Below, piece by piece: positions 8,302 to 16,646 of a stretch of DNA of 64,000 bases. The stretch is from contig JBBMRB010000009.1 in the NCBI GenBank assembly GCA_038900335.1, forward strand, positions 89,351-153,350. Reading direction: 5' to 3'. Position numbers and translations under genes: made by a program. The notes under the pieces were generated by a model. It had not been told where the DNA came from and searched no databases. It saw nothing but the letters and a program-made list of their open reading frames with translations. Every line of letters starts with the position of its first letter. Positions within the stretch are counted from its first letter, which is position 1. The DNA comes from Rs1 sp038900335. Lineage in GTDB: Bacteria; Pseudomonadota; Gammaproteobacteria; Pseudomonadales; Balneatricaceae.

Positions 8302-8336
8302 GCTAAATTAAAATAGAATAAAAATTCCAATTTAGC
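8302..8336. promoter_or_regulatory. candidate IolR (RpiR-type) operator
   Basis: In the divergent iolC/iolR promoter region, GCTAAATT (8302-8309) and AATTTAGC (8329-8336) form a perfect 8-bp inverted repeat. Inside it lies a second palindrome GAATAAAAATTC (8316-8327). RpiR/MurR-family regulators bind such AT-rich dyads with GAAT/ATTC-like ends. Binding by the neighbouring regulator is inferred, not shown. Confidence 0.5.
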
Positions 8337-8388
8337 AATATATAGAATAAAATATTTATTGTGACTAAAATTGTAGTGAGATAAATGG

Positions 8389-9234
8389 TTGAATAGAGCG
8401 ACGTCCCTTGCCGGGTTAAACGCACAAATTAATGATGATTTTGCTGGCCTAAGTAAAAGACTGAGTCAGATAGGGCGCTTCTTAATTGATAATCCAGATG
8501 ACATTGCTTTTGGCACTGTCGCTGTGATTGCCGAAGAGGCAGGTGTACACCCTTCTGCACTGGTTCGTTTTGCACATAAGTTTGGTTTTTCTGGTTTCAG
8601 TGAAATGCAGCAGTTGTTCCAAAATGATTTGGTGCAAAAAGTGCCTAGTTACCAAGAGAGAATTAAGCTGTCACAACAGCTTGCCCTAACACCAGAAAAA
8701 GCTGAGTTAGCGGGCAGTACAGCAGAAGATAACACTTTATTAAATCAATTTGTTAGCAGCAACATGCAAGCGTTAGCACATTTATCTGATTGCGTTGTAG
8801 ATGCTGATGTACAGACTGCAATTAACCTTTTATTACAAGCTAACACCACTTATATCGTCGGTGTTCGCCGTGCTTTTATTGTTGCTAATTATTTTGCATA
8901 TTCCCTGCAACATATTGATCGTCATGTATATTTAGTGGATGGTGCTGGAGGTATGTTCAATCAGCAAGTTAATGCAATAACAGAGCAAGATGTACTCATT
9001 GCTGTCAGCTTTTACCCTTATGCAGATGAAACCCAGCAAGTGGTTGATAGAGCAAAAACAAAGAATAGTAAATTGATTGTGATTACGGATAGTCTCGTTA
9101 GTCCGTATGCGCAAATAGCGGATGTTTGCTTTGTGGTGAAAGAAGCAGAGGTGAATGGCTTTCGATCATTAACATCATCGCTTTGTTTAGCACAATCATT
9201 ATCGATAGGGCTCGCTTATCGTCTGGAGAATTAA
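8389..9234 (+). CDS. iolR: MurR/RpiR family regulator of inositol genes
   Basis: 281 aa. The N-terminal half is an RpiR helix-turn-helix (IGRFLIDNPDDIAFGTVAVI, then GVHPSALVRFAHKFGFSGFSE at about residues 54-74). The C-terminal half is a SIS sugar-phosphate-binding domain (TTYIVGVRRAFIVANYFAY, VLIAVSFYPYADETQQVVDR). The start is TTG at 8389: an in-frame stop at 8377 excludes longer versions and TGAG eight bases upstream serves as a weak ribosome binding site. It is divergent from iolC and followed by iolG and iolB. It probably represses them until an inositol-derived sugar phosphate binds; this role is inferred from family and position. Confidence 0.82.
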   Translation: MNRATSLAGLNAQINDDFAGLSKRLSQIGRFLIDNPDDIAFGTVAVIAEEAGVHPSALVRFAHKFGFSGFSEMQQLFQNDLVQKVPSYQERIKLSQQLALTPEKAELAGSTAEDNTLLNQFVSSNMQALAHLSDCVVDADVQTAINLLLQANTTYIVGVRRAFIVANYFAYSLQHIDRHVYLVDGAGGMFNQQVNAITEQDVLIAVSFYPYADETQQVVDRAKTKNSKLIVITDSLVSPYAQIADVCFVVKEAEVNGFRSLTSSLCLAQSLSIGLAYRLEN

Positions 9235-9303
9235 GTTTTAAAAAAAGTATAGAAATTAACAAATACGACAATAAATATAACAAGTAATGTATGGAGAAGT
9301 TTG

Positions 9304-10290
9304 ATGATTAATTTATGTCTTTTTGGTGCAGGGCGAATAGGTTCGATACATGCTGATAACGTAGCCAAAAATAAAGAAGTGGATATTCGTTATATCGTTG
9401 ATGCGTATCAACCAGCAGCTCAAGAGTTAGCTAAGCGCTATAATGCAAAAGTAGTGTCGGTAGAAGAAGCATTGGCAGATGCTGAAATACATGGGGTTAT
9501 TATTGCCAGTTCAACCAATACCCATGCAGATTTAATGGAGCAATCAGCGCGCGCTGGCAAAGCTATATTCTGTGAAAAGCCTGTTGATTTAAGCATTAGC
9601 CGAGTGAAAGAGTGTTTGGCTGTCATTGAAACGGCTGGTGTCATTTGCTCTATTGGCTTTAATCGTCGTTACGATCCACAGTTTAATACACTCAAACAAG
9701 CCATAGTCACAGGTAAAATTGGCAATCTTGAAATGCTGACTATTACCAGCCGTGATCCCTCTGCACCACCTATTGAATATATCAAAGTATCGGGCGGTTT
9801 ATTCAGTGACATGATGATCCATGATTTCGATGTGGCGCGTTGGTTATTAGCAGAGGAGCCTGTTGAAGTATTTGCTACCTCAAGTTGCTTAGTCGACCCT
9901 GCAATTAGTGAGACTGGTGATGTTGATACCGCACTAGTTACATTAAAAACAGCGAGTGGTAAATTGTGTCAAATCAGTAATAGTCGCCGGTCAGTATACG
10001 GGTATGATCAGCGCATAGAGGCATTTGGTTCAGCGGGGATGGCACAAGTTGGAAATCAACTTGAATCATCATTAACGTTAACAGGCGATGCAGGCAGTCA
10101 GACAGCAAAGCCTCAATTTTTCTTCCTAGAGCGATACAAAGCTGCTTATGAATTGGAATTAATCAACTTTATTGAGTGTATTCGCGATAACAAGCAACCT
10201 GTAGCGTCAGGCATTGATGGCTTGAAATCGATGGTTTTAGCTGAAGCCGCATTGCAATCAACTAAAACGGGTAAAGTTGTTAATATTTAA
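9304..10290 (+). CDS. iolG: inositol 2-dehydrogenase
   Basis: 328 aa from the ATG at 9304, chosen over the TTG three bases earlier because GGAG ends seven bases upstream of the ATG. It is a GFO/IDH/MocA oxidoreductase: the N-terminal Rossmann motif is GAGRIGSIHADN, the catalytic CEKPVDLS motif lies near residue 97, and the conserved MMIHDFDVARW near residue 176 carries the active-site Asp and His. It oxidises myo-inositol to scyllo-inosose with NAD, the first step of inositol breakdown. It lies between iolR and iolB on the same strand, consistent with a catabolic operon. Confidence 0.9.
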   Translation: MINLCLFGAGRIGSIHADNVAKNKEVDIRYIVDAYQPAAQELAKRYNAKVVSVEEALADAEIHGVIIASSTNTHADLMEQSARAGKAIFCEKPVDLSISRVKECLAVIETAGVICSIGFNRRYDPQFNTLKQAIVTGKIGNLEMLTITSRDPSAPPIEYIKVSGGLFSDMMIHDFDVARWLLAEEPVEVFATSSCLVDPAISETGDVDTALVTLKTASGKLCQISNSRRSVYGYDQRIEAFGSAGMAQVGNQLESSLTLTGDAGSQTAKPQFFFLERYKAAYELELINFIECIRDNKQPVASGIDGLKSMVLAEAALQSTKTGKVVNI

Positions 10291-10374
10291 TAGCTACTTC
10301 AAGTTTGTTTCTGAAATGAACTGTTGATTGACAAGCTTTAAAATTTCATATTGTTAACGATAGGGGTAAATAAA

Positions 10375-11196
10375 GTGTCATATTTATTATCAAAAGCGTC
10401 ATTGAAAGATGGTCAAAGCTGCGTGCAAAAAGTCACGCCTAGCTCTGCACATTGGCAATATGTTGGTTTTGAGGTGCATAGATTAAAAGCGGGTGAAAGC
10501 TTGACTCAGCTAAGCGACAACAATGAGCTTTGTTTGGTGTTAATCTCAGGTCTTGCCGATGTTGATGCCGGTGAGTATCAGTGGCAAGGTTTGGGTGAGC
10601 GCATGAGCGTGTTTGAAAACAAAGCGCCATATTCTGTGTATGTGCCGCCAAAGCATAACGTTGCAGTTACTGCTGTCACTGATCTAGAGCTCGCTATTTG
10701 CAGAGCCCCCGCTACAGGTAAATACCCTGTGCGTTTAATTACACCGCAAATGTGCTACATGCAAACGCGCGGTATTAATTCGAACACACGTCACGTGTGT
10801 AATATATTATTTGATAATTTAGAGGCTGAAAGCCTGTTAGTTTGTGAAGTTTCAACACCTAGTGGTAACTGGTCTAGTTACCCACCGCATAAGCATGATA
10901 GCGATAGGATACCAGTAGAAACGCAGCTAGAGGAAACGTATTATCATCGAGTTAATCCTGACCAAGGGTTCGTGTTTCAGCGTGTTTATAATGATGACCG
11001 TAGCTTAGATGAAACAATGAGTGTCGAAAACCATGATGTGGTTTTAGTGCCAGAGGGTTACCATCCAGTGGGTGTTCCACATGGTTATGATTCATATTAT
11101 TTAAATGTGATGGCTGGGCCAAGTAGAAATTGGATATTCCATAACGATCCGGCTCATGAATGGATTATAGAAGCGGATAAAAAAAGCAATAAATAG
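10375..11196 (+). CDS. iolB: 5-deoxy-glucuronate isomerase
   Basis: 273 aa from the GTG at 10375, preceded by AGGGG eight bases upstream; this start gives SYLLSK near the N-terminus, as in IolB proteins. A longer version from TTG at 10351 lacks a ribosome binding site. The protein is a two-domain cupin. The metal-binding cluster is visible as PPHKHDSD near residue 175, EETYYHRV near 190 and GYHPVGVPHGYDSYYLN near 230. It isomerises 5-deoxy-D-glucuronate to 5-dehydro-2-deoxygluconate, the substrate of IolC. IolE and IolD, which act before it, are not in this window. Confidence 0.92.
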   Translation: MSYLLSKASLKDGQSCVQKVTPSSAHWQYVGFEVHRLKAGESLTQLSDNNELCLVLISGLADVDAGEYQWQGLGERMSVFENKAPYSVYVPPKHNVAVTAVTDLELAICRAPATGKYPVRLITPQMCYMQTRGINSNTRHVCNILFDNLEAESLLVCEVSTPSGNWSSYPPHKHDSDRIPVETQLEETYYHRVNPDQGFVFQRVYNDDRSLDETMSVENHDVVLVPEGYHPVGVPHGYDSYYLNVMAGPSRNWIFHNDPAHEWIIEADKKSNK

Positions 11197-11206
11197 GTAG
11201 GCACAA

Positions 11207-11629
11207 ATGACTAAACTATATAAAGGTAGTCTATATCAAGCTAGTTGCCTGTGCGGTGAGGTTTCACTACAAGTGAGTGGTTTCAGCGAGCAAGCAGGGC
11301 ATTGTCATTGTTCGATGTGCCGTAAATTTCACGGAGCAGCATTTGCAACCTTAGTAGAGGTGACAGACATACAGTGGTTAACAGGGCGAGCACTATTACA
11401 AGATTACACCGCTAACAATGGCACTATTAGAACCTTTTGTCGCCAATGTGGTTCAAGCATTGGTTTTCGCGTTAAGGGGTTAGGGCTTGAGCAAATAGAG
11501 CTCGCTATCTCTTTGTTTGATGAGGAGATACCTATCAACCCTGATGTGCATATTTATACGCAATATAAAGCTAATTGGTATGACATTGATGATAGCTTGG
11601 TGCAACATGCACACGCTCGTGACAGTTAA
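11207..11629 (+). CDS. GFA/CENP-V family zinc-binding protein
   Basis: 140 aa. The cysteine pattern CLCGEV (near residue 14), HCHCSMCRKFHGA (near 33) and FCRQCGSSIGF (near 77) is that of the GFA (glutathione-dependent formaldehyde-activating enzyme-like) family, which binds two zinc ions. Most members have no proven activity and the family name overstates what is known. It starts 10 bases after iolB with AGGTAGGCACAA before the ATG, so it is cotranscribed with the inositol genes. An accessory role in handling an aldehyde or thiol intermediate is possible but unproven. It ends facing the phn operon. Confidence 0.78.
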   Translation: MTKLYKGSLYQASCLCGEVSLQVSGFSEQAGHCHCSMCRKFHGAAFATLVEVTDIQWLTGRALLQDYTANNGTIRTFCRQCGSSIGFRVKGLGLEQIELAISLFDEEIPINPDVHIYTQYKANWYDIDDSLVQHAHARDS

Positions 11630-11653
11630 TTATGATGAGCTAATGACGACAGG

Positions 11654-12418
11654 CTAAGTACATTCAATATGCAGATTATCAACAGCGATACTTATATTCT
11701 CAGGTAATAGGGCTGCATTATCGATTAGCCAACAGTCAAACTGATGACCGATGTGGGTTAAGATGGTTCGCTTCGGTTTTATATCGTCAACAATTTTTAG
11801 TGCCAAATTTAAATCGTTGTGATTGCGTGGTGCTTTATCTCTCGGTGGTTCTGAGCAATCTAAAAAACAGTAATCTATCTTTTTGTTTTGTAAAAAATGG
11901 CTGGTCTCATCCGGTAAGCCGACTGTGTCAGTGAGATAAGCAATGGTGGTATTGGCAATTTCAATCAAGTAGCCAAAGGTAGGTTTAGAGTGAATCAGCG
12001 CTAAAGGAGTAATGCGCATATCGCTTAATTCATAGGCTTTGAATGCTTGCCATGGTGCTTGAAAATCAAGACAGCCTGAGTGCTTATATAAATCATCGGC
12101 GCCGATTTGATCGTCAGGGCGATAAACTGGGATGGAGTTTGGACCGTGACCCCAGCGCAAGTGAAATAACCCCTGTACGTGATCCATATGAAAATGGGTA
12201 ATAATAAAACGGTTTATATCAGTAAAAGCAAAATGCTCAGCTAGATCAGTTCTACCAGCATCGATCATGGTAACACCCTGATCAGTTGTAATACTAATAC
12301 TGCAGGGGCGGCGCTTATAATAATTATCTTTTAGTGCACGTGAACAAGCCTTACAATCACAGCCCCACTCTGGTACTTGCCCTGCATTACCACTGCCTAA
12401 TATATCAATACTAAACAT
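11654..12418 (-). CDS. phnP: phosphoribosyl 1,2-cyclic phosphate phosphodiesterase
   Basis: 254 aa metallo-beta-lactamase-fold protein. The metal site is visible as THFHMDHVQG (about residues 74-83), with further ligands at CFLDCSEPP and ILTHIGHQFD. An N-terminal structural-zinc pattern CDCKAC (about residues 20-25) is typical of PhnP. It opens the cyclic phosphate produced by C-P lyase to ribose 1,5-bisphosphate, which PhnN then phosphorylates. It is the last gene of the phn operon, 70 bases after phnN. No clear terminator is seen between it and the convergent GFA gene. Confidence 0.9.
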   Translation of the reverse strand: MFSIDILGSGNAGQVPEWGCDCKACSRALKDNYYKRRPCSISITTDQGVTMIDAGRTDLAEHFAFTDINRFIITHFHMDHVQGLFHLRWGHGPNSIPVYRPDDQIGADDLYKHSGCLDFQAPWQAFKAYELSDMRITPLALIHSKPTFGYLIEIANTTIAYLTDTVGLPDETSHFLQNKKIDYCFLDCSEPPRDKAPRNHNDLNLALKIVDDIKPKRTILTHIGHQFDCWLIDNAALLPENISIAVDNLHIECT

Positions 12419-12488
12419 GTTAACTTATTACCTTTATAGTATGTGCCGTAACGTTAAATGTGATTATCAAATACATCTGCTCATTACC

Positions 12489-13040
12489 TTATGAGTGAGT
12501 GACTCGCTTAATAATAGCGCACACTTGCTTCATTGCATCCTCAATACTGTGGTTGTTATCGATAACATCACAACTGCTATCTAAATCATGACGGTATTGC
12601 TGATGGCGGATGATGCGCGCCTGAATTTGCTGTTGTGTTTCACGGCCGCGCGCCATTAAACGCTGCTCTAGTTTCTGTGCCTCTACATCAATTAGGACAG
12701 GATAAATATCATTAGCATAACGTGCTCTAGCCTGTTCTAAGTAAGCTCTTGATCCATTGACTAACACATTCTGCCCGGCTTTTAGCCACGCATCTATCTC
12801 ACAACCAATGGCATATTGATGTTGATTTGCTGACCACGCAAGTGCAAATAAACCTAGAGCTTGGCGTTTATTGTATTCACTCTCACTCAATGCTACATGG
12901 TTTTCACCACCGGATTGCCAATGGCGAGTAATATAGCGATGGGTAACTTGGAGATTATCAAGTGATTGCTGGCGTACGGCGTTGATGATCGAATCTTTGC
13001 CACTACCTGAGGGCCCCATGATATAGATGATTTTAGCCAT
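12489..13040 (-). CDS. phnN: ribose 1,5-bisphosphate phosphokinase
   Basis: 183 aa. The N-terminal Walker A is GPSGSGKDS (residues 9-17) and the fold is guanylate-kinase-like, with RYITRHWQSGGENH as the substrate-side segment. The length matches PhnN proteins. It phosphorylates ribose 1,5-bisphosphate to PRPP, returning the ribose left from phosphonate degradation to nucleotide metabolism. It lies between phnM and phnP in the minus-strand operon, 35 bases after phnM. Confidence 0.9.
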   Translation of the reverse strand: MAKIIYIMGPSGSGKDSIINAVRQQSLDNLQVTHRYITRHWQSGGENHVALSESEYNKRQALGLFALAWSANQHQYAIGCEIDAWLKAGQNVLVNGSRAYLEQARARYANDIYPVLIDVEAQKLEQRLMARGRETQQQIQARIIRHQQYRHDLDSSCDVIDNNHSIEDAMKQVCAIIKRVTHS

Positions 13041-13075
13041 TATGTACTACCTTGATTATTGAAAATTAATTGCGT

Positions 13076-14212
13076 TTAAAAAACACGTTCAGCTGATTTA
13101 TAGACATGCTCAATGTTAATGTGGTCATCATCTTGACGAAAAATGACTAAATCGGCAATTTTACCTTGTTCAATTGATCCTCTGTCATCTAATCCTACCG
13201 CTTGAGCTGGGTTGTAAGTCACTAGATGAATCGCTTTTGCCAAGTCATATTGATTGCTCTCTAATGTGGCTATTTTAAATGCGGCCTCCAATAAACTATT
13301 AGGGTAGTAATCGCTAGAGAGAATATCCAGTACATTATCAGTTGCCAACTGGTGCGCTGCAATATTACCTGAGTGTGAGCCGCCACGTACAACATTAGGT
13401 GCTCCCATTAAGACTTTCATACCATTTTGATGAGCAAGGGCGGCAGCTTCTTGTGTTGTTGGAAACTCAGCAATACTCATGTTATAGCTTAAAGATTCTT
13501 CAACATGAGCTTTGGTGGCATCATCATGGCTGGCCAGTGGAATGTTGTTCTGTGTACAGTAGGCACAAATTTGCTGGCGATAATCGTCACTGTAAAGCCG
13601 GCTAGCTTCACATTGGCGGCTAATAAACGCCTCAAGCTCTGGTGTCGATAGCTGGTACTTACCTTGATAGTATTCGCGATACTTTTCAATATCAGCAAAC
13701 TGGCGCTGACCTGGCGAATGATCCATGACAGAGACCAGTTGCGGATTAAACTCCTCGCTCAGTGCCTTAAACATCTCCAGTGTTTGCTGGTGGCTCACTT
13801 CACAGCGTAAATGCAGTAAATGATCGGCGCGAGTAAAGTTTCGCTGCTGTGAATCGGTCAGGGCTTGTACCATTCTCTTTAGGTTAGATAAGCGTTCACT
13901 ACCTTGTATTACATCACCAATCGATATGGCATCGTAGACCGTGGTAATACCGGCAGAAATCATTTGCGAATCATGGGCTTTAAAGGCGCTGATTGCCGGC
14001 CAAGAGACACCGGGGCGCGGGGTGAAATATTTCTCCATATTATCGGTGTGTAACTCTATCATGCCAGGGCTGATATAGCTTTTCTGGCAGTCGATAGCGC
14101 CAACAACGGCGCTATTACCATGTGAAACGCTGTGTATTTCACCGTTAATAATTTCTAGCGTACCTTGTATCACTTCGTCTTTTAAGATGATTTTTGCGTT
14201 AGTTAAGATCAT
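13076..14212 (-). CDS. phnM: alpha-D-ribose 1-methylphosphonate 5-triphosphate diphosphatase
   Basis: 378 aa amidohydrolase-superfamily enzyme. The PhnM-type metal motif ELHTDNMEKYFTPRPGV lies near residues 58-74. Further active-site segments are VMDHSPGQRQF and SHDDATKAHVEE, and SSDYYPNSLLEAAF near residue 310 holds the conserved Asp. It removes pyrophosphate from the triphosphate intermediate made by PhnGHIL, giving the substrate of PhnJ. It is placed between phnL (45 bases upstream) and phnN. Confidence 0.93.
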   Translation of the reverse strand: MILTNAKIILKDEVIQGTLEIINGEIHSVSHGNSAVVGAIDCQKSYISPGMIELHTDNMEKYFTPRPGVSWPAISAFKAHDSQMISAGITTVYDAISIGDVIQGSERLSNLKRMVQALTDSQQRNFTRADHLLHLRCEVSHQQTLEMFKALSEEFNPQLVSVMDHSPGQRQFADIEKYREYYQGKYQLSTPELEAFISRQCEASRLYSDDYRQQICAYCTQNNIPLASHDDATKAHVEESLSYNMSIAEFPTTQEAAALAHQNGMKVLMGAPNVVRGGSHSGNIAAHQLATDNVLDILSSDYYPNSLLEAAFKIATLESNQYDLAKAIHLVTYNPAQAVGLDDRGSIEQGKIADLVIFRQDDDHINIEHVYKSAERVF

Positions 14213-14257
14213 GGTTTGATTCTCGTATTTAATATCATCGATAAAATATAATGTCAG

Positions 14258-14938
14258 TTATTGCATGTGAAATAACTGATCGGCTACGGTGTCGCGGATA
14301 GCGCTGTCGTGGAATATGCCGACGATAGTGCTGCCTTGGTGTAAAGCGTCTTGGATTAAGCTGACAACTACCTCACTATTCTTTTGATCTAACGATGCGG
14401 TAGGCTCATCGAGTAATAAAATGGGATAAGCGTGAATAAAGCCTCTGGCAATGTTGACGCGCTGTTGTTCTCCGCCTGAGAAGGTGTTTGGCGCTAGGCC
14501 CCATAAGCGTTCAGGGATGTTGAGTTTTCGCAATAACGCGCTCGCACGTTGTTGGGCTTCATCGTCACTAACGCCACGCTCTTTTAAAGGCTGTTTAACG
14601 ACATCTAAGGTGGATACGCGGGGAATCACTCTTAGAAACTGGCTGACATAACCTATTGTATGGCGACGAATATTAATTAACTGGCGGCTATTTGCAGTGG
14701 CTAAGTCGACCATCTGCCCTCGGTGGTTGATATTAATAGCACCTTTCGTTGGTAGGTAATTGGCATATAAGGTTCTCAATAACGTACTTTTACCAGCGCC
14801 ACTGGCACCGTGTAATACGGTACAGCTTGATTTTTTTGCGCTAAAGCTAATGTCATCTAGTACGTTTAATGCCATCGCGCCTTGATTGTGTAAGGTGAAT
14901 GTTTTGCTGAGGCCTTGTACATCTATCATGGTTGTCAT
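14258..14938 (-). CDS. phnL: C-P lyase complex ATP-binding subunit PhnL
   Basis: 226 aa ABC-type ATPase. Walker A is GASGAGKST (residues 44-52), the signature is FSGGEQQRVNIARG and Walker B is ILLLDEPTASLD. No membrane partner accompanies it, as expected for PhnL, which takes part in forming the ribosyl triphosphate phosphonate with PhnGHI. It lies 50 bases downstream of phnK in the operon and has the usual length for the family. Confidence 0.93.
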   Translation of the reverse strand: MTTMIDVQGLSKTFTLHNQGAMALNVLDDISFSAKKSSCTVLHGASGAGKSTLLRTLYANYLPTKGAININHRGQMVDLATANSRQLINIRRHTIGYVSQFLRVIPRVSTLDVVKQPLKERGVSDDEAQQRASALLRKLNIPERLWGLAPNTFSGGEQQRVNIARGFIHAYPILLLDEPTASLDQKNSEVVVSLIQDALHQGSTIVGIFHDSAIRDTVADQLFHMQ

Positions 14939-14988
14939 TTGAATATCTCTTCTCTATTAATCACTTTGCTCTATTGGCGATGGTAAAA

Positions 14989-15774
14989 CTAAGGCGTTAA
15001 TACCGATGACACTAGCAGTTGAGTATAGGGATGCTGCGGGTCGTCAAGGACTTGATCGGTTAAGCCGCTCTCAACAATCTCACCGTGGCGCATAACTACC
15101 AGACGCTGCGCCAATAACCTAGCGACAGCTAAGTCATGGGTGACAATAACCACCGCAAGATTTAACTCAGTGACTAAGTTGCGCAGTAAATCTAATAACC
15201 TTGCTTGTACAGACACATCGAGGCCACCGGTCGGTTCGTCCATGAATATCAAACGAGGATGGGTGACTAGGTTACGGGCAATTTGTAGGCGTTGTTGCAT
15301 ACCGCCAGAGTAGGTTGATGGCTTGTCATCGATACGCGATATATCCAGTTCAACATCTTCCATCCAGCGCAAGCCCTTCGCTCTAATTTCGCTGTAATTT
15401 CGCTCGCCTACTGCCATTAGACGCTCGCCTATATTGGCACCTGCTGAGACGCCCATTCGCAAACCATCTGCAGCGTGTTGATGAACAACACCCCATTGGC
15501 TGCGCAGTAAATGGCGGCGCTGAGATTCACTTAGCTGATAAATATCTAACGTGTTATCTTCACTTTCGCGATAGATTAGCTGGCCGCTATCAGGTGCTAA
15601 CCTAGCGGACAAACTGCTAAGCAGCGTTGATTTTCCAGAACCGGATTCACCGACAATACCCAGCACCTCACCAGCATAAAGATCAAGGTTTATATTTTGA
15701 CAACCTTTACCCGGTGCGTATAACTTAGATAAATTATTGACTGTCAATAACGGCAGTTTAGAAGGTTGTGTCAT
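14989..15774 (-). CDS. phnK: C-P lyase complex ATP-binding subunit PhnK
   Basis: 261 aa ABC ATPase resembling dipeptide-transport ATPases. Walker A is GESGSGKST (near residue 37), the signature is YSGGMQQRLQIARN, and Walker B is LIFMDEPTGGLD. The C-terminal segment (LDDPQHPYTQLLVSS) is typical of the Opp/Dpp-like group to which PhnK belongs. PhnK binds the PhnGHIJ core and its ATPase cycle is thought to open it. The first base overlaps the end of phnJ, indicating translational coupling. Confidence 0.93.
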   Translation of the reverse strand: MTQPSKLPLLTVNNLSKLYAPGKGCQNINLDLYAGEVLGIVGESGSGKSTLLSSLSARLAPDSGQLIYRESEDNTLDIYQLSESQRRHLLRSQWGVVHQHAADGLRMGVSAGANIGERLMAVGERNYSEIRAKGLRWMEDVELDISRIDDKPSTYSGGMQQRLQIARNLVTHPRLIFMDEPTGGLDVSVQARLLDLLRNLVTELNLAVVIVTHDLAVARLLAQRLVVMRHGEIVESGLTDQVLDDPQHPYTQLLVSSVLTP

Positions 15775-16646
15775 TATAGAGTCTCCAGAGAGTTTTCAGC
15801 TTGCAGCTCAACCCTGCTACGACAGAAGTCAGTGTCGGAGCAAATGAAACTGCGAGTGCCTTTATCGTCGATCACAACTTCGTCTAAAAAACTGCTATCG
15901 GATTGACAAATAACGCAACTTTCTTGCCATTGTTGAACGGCGAAAGGGTGGTCTTCAAAGTCCAAGCTTTTTACGTCGGTGTAGGGTGGCACGGCGTAAA
16001 TGCGCTTTTCACGGCCGGCGCCAAACAACTGCAACGCTGGCATTTGATGCATTTTCGGGTTGTCAAATTTCGGGATAGGTGATGGGTCCATGATATAGCG
16101 ATCATTGACAAGTACAGGGTAGGCATAGGTCGTCGCTATTTCACCGAAGTGAGCTATATCTTCATAGAGTTTCACGTGCATCACACCATAATCTTGCAGG
16201 GCATGCATTTTTTGAGTTTCAGTTTCACTCGGTTCGATAAAGCGCAGCGGTTCCGGAATAGGTACTTGGTAGATCAAAATTTGATCTTCTTGTAAGGCGA
16301 ATTCAGGAATGCGATGTCTTGTTTGAATGAGCGATGCCTCGGTGGTTCTTTCGGTGGTTTTTACACCGGTTAAATCTTTGAAAAAAGCGCGAATACTGAC
16401 AGCGTTAGTGGTGTCATCAGCACCTTGGTCAATCACTTTTAAGGTATCTGTTTCGCCAATTACAGCCGCTGTTAATTGCATGCCTCCCGTTCCCCAGCCG
16501 TAGGGCATCGGCATTTCTCTACCACCAAAAGGCACTTGAAAACCAGGAATAGCGACAGCTTTTAACAGGGCCCGACGAATCATCCGCTTACTCTGTTCAT
16601 CTAGATAAGCGAAGTTATAGCCTTGACGAATGTTGTTGGCAGACAT
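15774..16646 (-). CDS. phnJ: C-P lyase radical SAM subunit PhnJ
   Basis: 290 aa. The cysteine set CVIC...FICSDTDFC is visible at residues 244, 247, 269 and 275. This keeps the spacing of the E. coli enzyme, where three cysteines bind the 4Fe-4S cluster and the fourth forms the thiyl radical. GGREMPMPYGWGTGG near residue 45 is also typical. The enzyme cleaves the C-P bond of ribose 1-phosphonate 5-phosphate to release the alkane and a cyclic phosphate. All key cysteines are intact, so the pathway should be functional. It overlaps phnI and phnK by one base each. Confidence 0.95.
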   Translation of the reverse strand: MSANNIRQGYNFAYLDEQSKRMIRRALLKAVAIPGFQVPFGGREMPMPYGWGTGGMQLTAAVIGETDTLKVIDQGADDTTNAVSIRAFFKDLTGVKTTERTTEASLIQTRHRIPEFALQEDQILIYQVPIPEPLRFIEPSETETQKMHALQDYGVMHVKLYEDIAHFGEIATTYAYPVLVNDRYIMDPSPIPKFDNPKMHQMPALQLFGAGREKRIYAVPPYTDVKSLDFEDHPFAVQQWQESCVICQSDSSFLDEVVIDDKGTRSFICSDTDFCRSRVELQAENSLETL

